Part shown: in pieces, positions 1 through 7,045 of the stretch
Layout of the letters: each line of letters starts with the position of its first letter
Numbering within the stretch: the first letter of the stretch is position 1
Assembly (NCBI GenBank): GCA_016937035.1
Contig: JAFGWS010000039.1
Coordinates: forward strand, 1 to 8,565
DNA length: 8,565 bases
Reading direction: 5' to 3'
Source: Pontiellaceae bacterium
GTDB taxonomy: Bacteria; Verrucomicrobiota; Kiritimatiellia; Kiritimatiellales; Pontiellaceae
Translations under genes and position numbers: made by a program
Notes under the pieces: model-generated
Told to the model about the DNA's origin: nothing
The model's input: only the letters and a program-made list of their open reading frames with translations
Databases searched by the model: none

Positions 1-1
1 A

Positions 2-271
2 GACAGTGTGCTCGATGTGTTAATGGCAGCGTATAATTTCTGGGCCCCGCTGGTGTTGGTACAGATTGTTGCGGCGATCTGGGGCGTGCGGGCGCGATTG
101 GAGGTGTTTGCTGTGAGCGCGCTCAGCGGCTTGATGTCAATGTTACTCTGGAATGGGTTCGCAAAAGCTTCGACCGATATGGATGGCTTGACGGTTGGGG
201 TCGTGGCGAATCTGATTGTTTTCCTCTTTGCACTACGTATTTTCGGTCGGCGAGAAGAGATGCACGGTTAA
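2..271 (+). CDS. C-terminal end of a probable sodium/solute symporter (SSS family), 5' partial
   Basis: The reading frame is open to the window edge (codons begin at base 2) and ends at TAA 269-271, leaving about 89 residues. Three hydrophobic segments are visible: one around AAYNFWAPLVLVQIVAAIWG, a second around VFAVSALSGLMSMLLW, and a third around LTVGVVANLIVFLFALRIF, followed by a short charged tail (GRREEMHG). The phrase 'AYNFWAPLVLVxxVAAIWG' and the three closing membrane helices resemble the end of SSS transporters, inner-membrane proteins that couple sodium entry to uptake of sugars, amino acids or similar solutes. The substrate cannot be told from this fragment. An in-frame GTG at base 8 is not the real start, because the transporter core must lie upstream. 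The protease gene that follows starts only 13 bases after this stop, which suggests co-transcription. Another multi-pass transporter family remains possible. Confidence 0.72.
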   Translation, partial: DSVLDVLMAAYNFWAPLVLVQIVAAIWGVRARLEVFAVSALSGLMSMLLWNGFAKASTDMDGLTVGVVANLIVFLFALRIFGRREEMHG

Positions 272-274
272 AAT

Positions 275-278
275 GGAG
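275..278 (+). promoter_or_regulatory. Ribosome binding site that fixes the start of the first M6 protease
   Basis: GGAG at 275-278 lies six bases before the ATG at 285, which is ideal Shine-Dalgarno spacing. The ATG at 273 overlaps this site and adds only four residues (MEPV). The frame is open further upstream to an ATG at 216, but that stretch lies inside the transporter gene. Starting at 285 gives a classic signal peptide at the very N-terminus, as in the downstream paralogue. Confidence 0.75.
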
Positions 279-284
279 CCGGTT

Positions 285-3200
285 ATGCGTAAATGGATTA
301 TCGTGGGATGGTTGTTTATTGCTGTTGGTGCCTTCGCGGCTCCGCCGCTGAGAGGGGAGAGTGAGCCAAATCCGGAAAAGCTGAGAGAGTTCCGTGCGCG
401 ACGCTATCAGATTGCGCATCCAGATACGGAAGGGAGTTTGCAGCGTCAGGCACTGAACATAGAGGCCGAAGAGCAGGGGCGTGTCTTAGTGCTGCTGGTG
501 GAGTTCGGCGGAACGAATACGTTTACATGGACGCCGGGGGAATCGCTCTGGGATCCGTTCGGATACGCCGATCGCGGGGAATGGAACGGAACCAATCACA
601 GCGACGCGGTGGCCTCGCAATATTTCGCGGATTATTATGGCATTGCAGGGCCGACCAATATGGTTTATTCCGGCCCGCTACATAATGAAATTCCGCGGCC
701 GCCTTCCGGAGATACGGATGACTCACTTTGGAATTCAATTTGGCGCGCTGATTTTTCGGCGGATTATTATGCCGATATTATATTCGGGGATGGCGCGGTA
801 TTCGATTTTGAGCGGGGCGACGGATCGCATTATTACGCGGATTGGTCGGGCTACAGCGTCAGTAATTATTATGCGGAAATGTCGGGCGGAAAGTATGCGC
901 TGGACGGCGATGTGTATGGATGGATTACGCTGTCCAATTCGCTGATGTATTATGCGGCAGATGCGGTGCCGGGCGCACTTACTGTGAGTGATGATGTGAG
1001 ATCTCAGGTTGATTATGCAAGAGGGGTCATTCCAGAGGTGGGCGGTTCGTCCGGTTTGGTGAGAGATGCCTGTCGTGCGGCGGTGGAGCTGTATCCAGAG
1101 ATTAATTGGGCGGATTATGATTTGGACGGCGATGGCGTTGTCGATTCATTATGGATTGTTTATTCCGGGTTTGGCGAATCTGGAGGAAATCTATACGACA
1201 ATAGTTATATGCCGGAATCTCGAATGTGGCCTCACAGCGGAAATGTTGACCGGTTGGAGATTGCCGATGGAATTTCGGTGGAATCCTATATTATGATGCC
1301 TGAAAGCAGCGGGCCGGATATATTTTCTCATGAATACGGGCATGCACTGGGCGCGATCGATCTATATTCGTACGCAGGCGGACGTACTTCCGCAGAGAGC
1401 TGGACGGAAATGGGATATGAGTGGATCGGATTTCCTCAGGGGTATCTTCCGTTGGCGATGGATCCGTATCATCTGGATGGCTGGGGGTGGTTGGGGCCAC
1501 TGTCGATAACGAATCCTCCCATGGAACCTTTGCTAGTGGAGTTGTATCAGGCCGGAAACGGATTGAATCTGCCGGAGGGAATGGAGCGCGCGGTGCGGAT
1601 TCGATTGGAGGATCAGCAAGTCGGCTTTTCTCCGGTTCCTCCCGCTGGTCAATCTACATATTGGTGGAGCGGAGCGGAGAGCTCTTCGAGCAAGGTGCTT
1701 GCGCCAACCAATATGGTTCTGATTTCCGGTTCGGATGCAGAAGTTTCGGTTCAGCTGACATTTGATATCGGATCTGCTTTTGATAAATTAAAGCTGGTTC
1801 TGCTCGTTGGCCCCGATGGGCAACATTGGTCGACGAATGCAGCCACCTATAAGGGCAGAAGTTCAGATTATCCCGAATATCAAACTGAATCTTTTCCGCT
1901 GGGCGATTATGCAGGGATGTATGCCCGCTTTATGCTTTTGTATGAAACGGATGTTGCGGTTGAGGGCGACGGTGTATTTGTCGCAAACATTAGGTTTAAT
2001 CCTGGCGGCGGGGCGGCCGTTCAGCAGTGGAGCTCCGACGACCCGCAAAACATTCAGTCGGACTGGTTGGTGGAGGATGGGTTAAGAATCAGAGACGTTC
2101 CTCATTATTATTATCTGCAATGGCGCAATACCGCTGCCGATGGAGGTTATGATCAGGTGCTTGGCTATGCTTTCAACGAAGTAGGACAAGCAACCTCCGG
2201 ACTGCTGGTTTGGTATATCGACGAGCAATACGGGAATAATAACGTGCCGAACTTTTTAATGGATTTTCCTTCTTACGGCGCAAAGGGTGTAGCTCAGGTG
2301 GTGGATGCGCATCCGGGCGTTTTTGCCAAAAGAAACAGCTTTGGTGGTCGGTCTGTTACCAATGCGTTGGCGATGTACGGAAATCTTTGGCTTGGCCGCG
2401 ATGCGACATTCGGGTTGCGAGAAACGGTTGCGCTGCCCGATGGGACGAACGGGGTTCAGGCGGGGCTTTCGTTGTTTACGGATAGCCGAAACTATAGCGC
2501 GGGCGCGGCGTATACCTATTTGGATCCACGGAGTGTGCCGCCGCAGTTTGAGTGGTCGGCCTGGTCGTATGACGGCAGCGTGGTCACGCCGTCCAGAATA
2601 GAGTATCCGCTCCGTGCGTCCGGAATGCCGACGGACACGGAGGTTCACCGCGTCTGGGTTGATAATCTGCATTATGGACATGCCTCGGAATCGGTTTCGT
2701 TGGCAGGCGGCACAGGCAACCCGCTGGATGTGGGCGGTGAATATGGGTGGAATGTTGAGGTCGTCGAGGATCATGGCACCTCGGCGGTGGTGCGCATCTG
2801 GAACAGCCATGTTTGTGGACCGTATCCGGTGCTGGTGGATTGCTTCGGCGAAGGAAGTACGTGGCCCGCAGACGATTTCCTGGCGTGGCCGGAGTCGAAT
2901 GTCGTGGTGCAGGTGGAGGCGGAGCCTTATCATCATATTTCGCGGCTGTTGTACAACGGTGTGGAGATTGCCGATGCGGTCGGCCTTCAGAGCTATTCAT
3001 TGGATTTGGGCGCTGTGAGCAGTAATTCCGCCGTTTACGCTTTCTTCAGCGCCGACCGGGTTCCGGGGAGTACTGTTCCGCAAAAATGGTTTATCGATCA
3101 GGGCATTCCGCTGGCCGAGGACGTACTCTCGTCCGATTTTGACGGCGACGGTCTATGTAATGCGGCGGAGTATGCGGCCGGAACGCGCGCGAATGATGCC

Positions 3201-3467
3201 TCGTCCGGACTCGCGTTGTCCGTTGTGCCGAATGCCTCGGGAACCCGTCTGCGCTGGGCCAGCGAATGGAATCACTGGTATGAAGTGGATGTTTCCACCA
3301 ATCTATTGACCGATCCTTTTCGTAAAATGGATGGTCCGCTCCCGGGCGAATATAACGGGATGGAATACACTCTGCCGGATTACGGCGATGAGTCTGTCTT
3401 TTATCGACTTCGCGTTGTTCCTGCGCCCGAGGGTAATAAGTTTTTGAACGTGAAGCCGCTGGAATGA
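285..3467 (+). CDS. Secreted M6-family (immune inhibitor A-like) zinc metalloprotease, copy 1
   Basis: The protein has 1,060 residues and is predicted to be an exported endopeptidase. Residues 1-18 (MRKWIIVGWLFIAVGAFA) form a Sec signal peptide with a likely AFA^A cleavage. A short propeptide-like stretch follows (SEPNPEKLRE, then IAHPDTEG), then the M6 catalytic domain, which opens with RVLVLLVEFGG. The segment DLDGDGVVD is at 279-287. The zinc motif HEYGHALGAID is at 349-359, with H349 and H353 as ligands, E350 as the catalytic acid, and D359 at the third metzincin ligand position. After residue 444 a beta-rich block resembles the MAM/VEG-like region of immune inhibitor A, ending in YYYLQWRN (from 608) and GLLVWYIDE. 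Cysteines 844 and 853 could form a disulfide. A DFDGDGL/AAEYAAGT module starts near 951, and a beta domain closes the protein. It has 11 more C-terminal residues than its paralogue. Family assignment is firm. The substrate is unknown; degradation of external protein or host/algal material is only inference. Confidence 0.93.
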   Translation: MRKWIIVGWLFIAVGAFAAPPLRGESEPNPEKLREFRARRYQIAHPDTEGSLQRQALNIEAEEQGRVLVLLVEFGGTNTFTWTPGESLWDPFGYADRGEWNGTNHSDAVASQYFADYYGIAGPTNMVYSGPLHNEIPRPPSGDTDDSLWNSIWRADFSADYYADIIFGDGAVFDFERGDGSHYYADWSGYSVSNYYAEMSGGKYALDGDVYGWITLSNSLMYYAADAVPGALTVSDDVRSQVDYARGVIPEVGGSSGLVRDACRAAVELYPEINWADYDLDGDGVVDSLWIVYSGFGESGGNLYDNSYMPESRMWPHSGNVDRLEIADGISVESYIMMPESSGPDIFSHEYGHALGAIDLYSYAGGRTSAESWTEMGYEWIGFPQGYLPLAMDPYHLDGWGWLGPLSITNPPMEPLLVELYQAGNGLNLPEGMERAVRIRLEDQQVGFSPVPPAGQSTYWWSGAESSSSKVLAPTNMVLISGSDAEVSVQLTFDIGSAFDKLKLVLLVGPDGQHWSTNAATYKGRSSDYPEYQTESFPLGDYAGMYARFMLLYETDVAVEGDGVFVANIRFNPGGGAAVQQWSSDDPQNIQSDWLVEDGLRIRDVPHYYYLQWRNTAADGGYDQVLGYAFNEVGQATSGLLVWYIDEQYGNNNVPNFLMDFPSYGAKGVAQVVDAHPGVFAKRNSFGGRSVTNALAMYGNLWLGRDATFGLRETVALPDGTNGVQAGLSLFTDSRNYSAGAAYTYLDPRSVPPQFEWSAWSYDGSVVTPSRIEYPLRASGMPTDTEVHRVWVDNLHYGHASESVSLAGGTGNPLDVGGEYGWNVEVVEDHGTSAVVRIWNSHVCGPYPVLVDCFGEGSTWPADDFLAWPESNVVVQVEAEPYHHISRLLYNGVEIADAVGLQSYSLDLGAVSSNSAVYAFFSADRVPGSTVPQKWFIDQGIPLAEDVLSSDFDGDGLCNAAEYAAGTRANDASSGLALSVVPNASGTRLRWASEWNHWYEVDVSTNLLTDPFRKMDGPLPGEYNGMEYTLPDYGDESVFYRLRVVPAPEGNKFLNVKPLE

Positions 3468-3470
3468 GGA
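3466..3470 (+). promoter_or_regulatory. Ribosome binding site of copy 2, overlapping the stop codon of copy 1
   Basis: GAGGA at 3466-3470 shares its first two bases with the TGA stop (3465-3467) of the upstream protease and lies four bases before ATG 3475. This spacing is slightly short, and ribosomes finishing copy 1 would uncover or reuse the site. The layout therefore suggests translational coupling of the two proteases. Confidence 0.6.
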
Positions 3471-3474
3471 TGAA

Positions 3475-6400
3475 ATGAAGAAAATCATTGCTGGATTATT
3501 ATTGTATGCAGCGCTGGGGGCTCAAGCTGCTCCGTTTCCGGGACGTCAGAGCGAACCGAACCCGGAAAAACTGCGTGAGCTGCGTGCAAGGCGGGAGTTG
3601 ATTGCGCATCCTGAAACGGAGGGCCGTTTGAGTCGTCAGGCACTGAGTATAGAGGCCGAAGAGAAGGGGCGTGTCTTGGTGTTGCTGGTGGAGTTTGGTG
3701 GCACCAATACCTTCACGTGGACGCCGGGGGAGTCGCTTTGGGATCCGTTCGGGTACATCGATCGCGGTGAATGGAATGGGACAAATCACAGCGATGCGGC
3801 GGCGTCGCAGTTTTTTGCAGACTATTATGGCATTACGGGGCCGACGAATATGGTCTATTCCGGTCCGCTGCATAATGAGATTCCGCGTCCGCCTTCCGGG
3901 GATATGGAGGATTCGCAGTGGAATTCGATCTGGCACCCTGATTTTTCGGCGGACTATTATTCCGATATTATATTCGGCGACGGCGTGGTGTTTGATTTTG
4001 AGCGGGGCGACGGATCGCATTATTACGCGGATTGGTCGGGCTACAGCGTCAGTAACTATTATGCAGAAATGTCGGGCGGAAAATTTTCCTTGGAAGGCGA
4101 TGTGTATGGCTGGATTACGCTGACCAACTCGCTGATGTATTATGCGGCGGATGCTGTGCCGGGCGCACTTTCTGTTGGTGGCGAGGTGTATTCCCAGGTT
4201 TCTTATGACGGAGGGATTCCGGGGGCGAGCGATTCGTCCGGTTTGGTGATGGATGCCTGTCGGGCTGCGGTGGCGCAATATCCGGAAATTGATTGGGCGG
4301 ATTATGATCTGGACGGCGACGGGATTGTTGATTCGCTGTGGATTATTTTTGCCGGGTTCAGTGAGGAAGAGGGAAAGTCCTATGACGACACGGACCGTCC
4401 AGAGTCTCGAATGTGGTCGCACAGCTTTGATGTCAGTCCGATTTTTGAAGTTGTGGAAGGGATTCAAGTTGAACCATATATCATGATGCCGGAGAGCAGC
4501 GGACCCTCTGTTCTTGCGCACGAATATGGTCATGCACTTGGGGCGATTGATTTATATTCATACTCGATAGGTGATTCTTCAGCAGAGAGTTGGACGCAGA
4601 TGGGATATACGTGGGTTGGATTTCCAGCGAGTTATTTGCCGTTGGCGATGGATCCGTACCATCTGGATAGTTGGGGCTGGTTGGATCCATTGTCGATAAC
4701 GAATCCTCCGGAAGAACCGCTGGTCGTTGAGTTGTATCAGGCAGGGAATGGGGTGAATGTGCCGGCGGGCATGGAACGATCTGTACGGATTCGGCTGGAG
4801 GATCAAGAATTTGTGCTTCCCGTTCAGCCGCCGGTCGGGTCGGTCAGTTGTTGGTGGGGCGGTCAGGACAGCTATGCCTATGCAGTCTGTTCTAATCGTG
4901 TTGGTGTGGCCGTGGAGGGATCAGACGCGACGCTTTCGCTGCAGATTGCGTATGATGTGGAGCAGGATTTTGACTATGTTGTTGTGGGTGTACGGACACA
5001 AGAAAGTGAAGGCAACTGGTCGGAGCCGGAATGGCTGATAAATGATCAGACCGTTCCCGCCGTGAATGGGCTGATTGATCTTCCTCTGCCGTTTGATGGG
5101 CTGACAGGGAAGAATGAGGCGTATCCGGACTATTCCACGGAAACGTTTGATCTGGGGGCATATAAGGGGCGAACGGTGCGGTTTGAAGTGATTTATGTGA
5201 CCGACGGAGGTGTACAGAACGCCGGGCCGTATTTGGGTGAAGTTACAGTATTTCCCGGTGCCGACAGTTCGGCACTGCGCTGGTCTGCGGATGCTCCGGG
5301 CGATATGGAATCGGATTGGTCGACGGAGGTCGGAACGCACTCTTTTCCGCAATACTATTATTTACAGTGGCGCAATGCCGAAGCCGATGGCGGATATGAT
5401 CAGGTGCTTGGGTTTCCCTCCAATGCCGTGGGGCCGGCGACCTCCGGGCTGTTGGCCTGGTATGTGAATGAGGCTTATTCAGAAAATGAGGTAGACTCAC
5501 ATTTGGTCGATGCGCCATCGTATGGGGCGAAAGGAGTTGCTCTGGTCGCCGATGCGCATCCCGGCGTTTTTGCAAAGAGAAACAGCTTCGGGGGGCGTCC
5601 TTCTACCAATGCATTGGTAATGTACGACAATCTGAGGCTGAGTCATGATGCCGCATTCGGGTTGCGCGATACATTAGCACTGCCGGATGGAACGAACGGC
5701 GTGCAGGCCGGACGGGCGTTGTTTACTGACAGCCGAAATTATGGTGCGGGTGCGGCGTATACCTATCTGGACCCGCGGAGTGTGCCGCCTCAGTTTGAGT
5801 GGTCGGCGTGGTCGTACGACGGCAGCGTAGTCACGCCGTCCAGAAAAGAATACCCCCTTCGTGCTCCCGGAATGCCGGCGGGAACGGAAGTGCACCGGGT
5901 TTGGAGTGACGGAGGTTATTATTCTCATGCCTCGGAACCGGTGTCTCCGGCGGGCGGAACAGGCAATCCGCTGGATGTAGGTGGTGAGTACGGCTGGAAT
6001 GTTGAGGTCGTTGAGGACCATGGAACCTCGGCGGTGGTGCGGATCTGGAACAGCCACTATTGCCCGCCGTATCCGGTGCTGGTGGATTGCTTCGGCGAAG
6101 GAAGCATGTGGCCTGTGGACGATTTTCTGGCGTGGCCGGAGTCGAATGCCGTGGTGCAGGTGGAGGCGTCCCCGTATCATCATATTACGCAGTTGCTATA
6201 TAACGGCGCGGAGATTTCGGAAGCAGTCGGCCTTCAGGATTATGCACTGGATCTGGGTGCTGTGAGCAGTAATTCCTCGGTTTATGCCTTCTTCAGCGCC
6301 GACCGGGTTGCAGGCAGTACTATTCCGAAAAAATGGTTTGTCGATCAGGGCATTCCGCTTTTAGATGATGCGCTTTCGGCCGATTTTGATGGCGATGGAC

Positions 6401-6681
6401 TCAGCAATGCGGCGGAGTATGCCGCCGGAACGCGCGCGAATGATGCTTCCTCCGGGTTGGCGCTGTCCGTTGTGCCGACAGCTTCGGGTATGGATTTGAG
6501 TTGGGCCGGCCAATGGAATCATTGGTATGAGGTGGATGTTTCCACCAATCTGCTGACGGATCCCTTTCGCCGGATGGAAGGTCCGCTGCCGGGCGAATAT
6601 AACGGGATGGAATACACGCTGCCGAATTCAGATGGTGAATCGGGCTTTTATCGGATACGTGTTGTTCCCGCTCCGGAATAG
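3475..6681 (+). CDS. Secreted M6-family (immune inhibitor A-like) zinc metalloprotease, copy 2
   Basis: The protein has 1,068 residues and is a tandem paralogue of the preceding protease with the same order of parts. The signal peptide is MKKIIAGLLLYAALGAQA (1-18, cut AQA^A), followed by SEPNPEKLRE. The M6 catalytic domain opens with RVLVLLVEFGG. DLDGDGIVD begins at 278, and HEYGHALGAID lies at 349-359 with all putative zinc and catalytic residues intact. The InhA-like beta region (445-626) is 19 residues longer than in copy 1 and much less similar. It carries two cysteines (459, 472) that copy 1 lacks. YYYLQWRN begins at 627, the conserved pair C863/C872 follows, the calcium-type DFDGDGL segment starts at about 970, and a closing beta domain ends in RIRVVPAPE. 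No cell-wall anchor or sorting tail is seen, so the product may be free or held by other means. Both copies look active. Different substrate preference is an inference from the divergent block. Confidence 0.93.
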   Translation: MKKIIAGLLLYAALGAQAAPFPGRQSEPNPEKLRELRARRELIAHPETEGRLSRQALSIEAEEKGRVLVLLVEFGGTNTFTWTPGESLWDPFGYIDRGEWNGTNHSDAAASQFFADYYGITGPTNMVYSGPLHNEIPRPPSGDMEDSQWNSIWHPDFSADYYSDIIFGDGVVFDFERGDGSHYYADWSGYSVSNYYAEMSGGKFSLEGDVYGWITLTNSLMYYAADAVPGALSVGGEVYSQVSYDGGIPGASDSSGLVMDACRAAVAQYPEIDWADYDLDGDGIVDSLWIIFAGFSEEEGKSYDDTDRPESRMWSHSFDVSPIFEVVEGIQVEPYIMMPESSGPSVLAHEYGHALGAIDLYSYSIGDSSAESWTQMGYTWVGFPASYLPLAMDPYHLDSWGWLDPLSITNPPEEPLVVELYQAGNGVNVPAGMERSVRIRLEDQEFVLPVQPPVGSVSCWWGGQDSYAYAVCSNRVGVAVEGSDATLSLQIAYDVEQDFDYVVVGVRTQESEGNWSEPEWLINDQTVPAVNGLIDLPLPFDGLTGKNEAYPDYSTETFDLGAYKGRTVRFEVIYVTDGGVQNAGPYLGEVTVFPGADSSALRWSADAPGDMESDWSTEVGTHSFPQYYYLQWRNAEADGGYDQVLGFPSNAVGPATSGLLAWYVNEAYSENEVDSHLVDAPSYGAKGVALVADAHPGVFAKRNSFGGRPSTNALVMYDNLRLSHDAAFGLRDTLALPDGTNGVQAGRALFTDSRNYGAGAAYTYLDPRSVPPQFEWSAWSYDGSVVTPSRKEYPLRAPGMPAGTEVHRVWSDGGYYSHASEPVSPAGGTGNPLDVGGEYGWNVEVVEDHGTSAVVRIWNSHYCPPYPVLVDCFGEGSMWPVDDFLAWPESNAVVQVEASPYHHITQLLYNGAEISEAVGLQDYALDLGAVSSNSSVYAFFSADRVAGSTIPKKWFVDQGIPLLDDALSADFDGDGLSNAAEYAAGTRANDASSGLALSVVPTASGMDLSWAGQWNHWYEVDVSTNLLTDPFRRMEGPLPGEYNGMEYTLPNSDGESGFYRIRVVPAPE

Positions 6682-6725
6682 ATATGGGGCTTGATGTTTA
6701 AGGTGGAAACGGGCGGAAAATCAGC

Positions 6726-6751
6726 GTATTTCGAAATGCAGAAATTTTTTT
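6726..6751 (+). terminator. Possible weak terminator after the protease pair
   Basis: A small hairpin built around the palindrome ATTTCGAAAT (6728-6737, with a G-C pair and a G-T pair outside it, 6726-6739) is followed five bases later by seven T residues (6745-6751). The stem is short and A/T-rich, so termination would be weak. The same A/T-rich stretch sits just upstream of the -35 box at 6762 and could instead act as a promoter UP element. Confidence 0.35.
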
Positions 6752-6761
6752 GGGTTCGAGG

Positions 6762-6789
6762 TTGACACCGAGCCCGCTTCCAGTAAAGT
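6762..6789 (+). promoter_or_regulatory. Sigma70-type promoter for the tRNA-Thr/tuf cluster
   Basis: A perfect -35 box TTGACA (6762-6767) is followed after 16 bases by TAAAGT (6784-6789, four of six matches to TATAAT). An A/T-rich stretch precedes it (6742-6751). Transcription would begin near 6796, giving a leader of about 120 bases before the tRNA. The position directly upstream of tRNA-Thr and tuf, genes normally transcribed very strongly, supports the call. Confidence 0.65.
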
Positions 6790-6916
6790 GCGCCGTCTTG
6801 TTTGCCGAGAATAGCTATGTGGCTGTATGAGGCGGAATTTTGTAAAACAAACGCTGTGCGTGCATTTATTACCGGTGTGCCACGGGTTTGATTTGTGATT
6901 TTTGTGGATGAAATAT

Positions 6917-6992
<76 letters not shown>

Positions 6993-7045
6993 CTTAATCG
7001 GTGTTTGAAGAAAGTTAACTGAGAAAGATTCAGGAGGTAATAATT

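Larger units (their letters stand above)
285..6681 (+). repeat. Tandem gene duplication of the two M6 proteases
   Basis: The two reading frames are head-to-tail copies. Residues 1-444 of both align with only compensating one-residue gaps and by eye about four-fifths identity. The last ~440 shared residues align without net gap at similar or higher identity. Long stretches are also nearly identical at DNA level, for example around 773-890 and 3959-4080. The two differences in length are +19 residues in the central block of copy 2 and an 11-residue tail on copy 1, and together they account exactly for 1,060 versus 1,068 residues. Confidence 0.9.
6682..6916. other. Intergenic region between the protease unit and tRNA-Thr
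   Basis: These 235 bases hold the weak terminator candidate (6726-6751), the promoter (6762-6789) and a leader from about 6796 to 6916. The leader contains a 24-codon reading frame (6817-6891) with only a poor GAGA ribosome site in front. I see no further tRNA, riboswitch or convincing strong hairpin in it. Confidence 0.6.

Noticed and set aside
216..284. Upstream in-frame starts (ATG 216, ATG 273) for protease copy 1
   Set aside because: They would bury the signal peptide behind up to 23 residues encoded within the transporter gene. The GGAG at 275-278 is correctly spaced only for ATG 285.
2256..2936. Minus-strand frame of 226 codons inside protease copy 1, with a similar one at 5674-6183 in copy 2
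   Set aside because: The two antisense frames resemble each other only because the sense genes are duplicates. They have no ribosome site or domain.
3499..4533. Minus-strand frame of 344 codons inside protease copy 2
   Set aside because: It is an antisense shadow of a clear protease gene, rich in Arg/Ile/His with no recognisable motif. It comes from the codon use of the + strand gene.
6888..6916. Second promoter candidate TTGATT ... AAATAT just before tRNA-Thr
   Set aside because: The -10-like box touches the first base of the tRNA, so transcription would start inside the mature tRNA.
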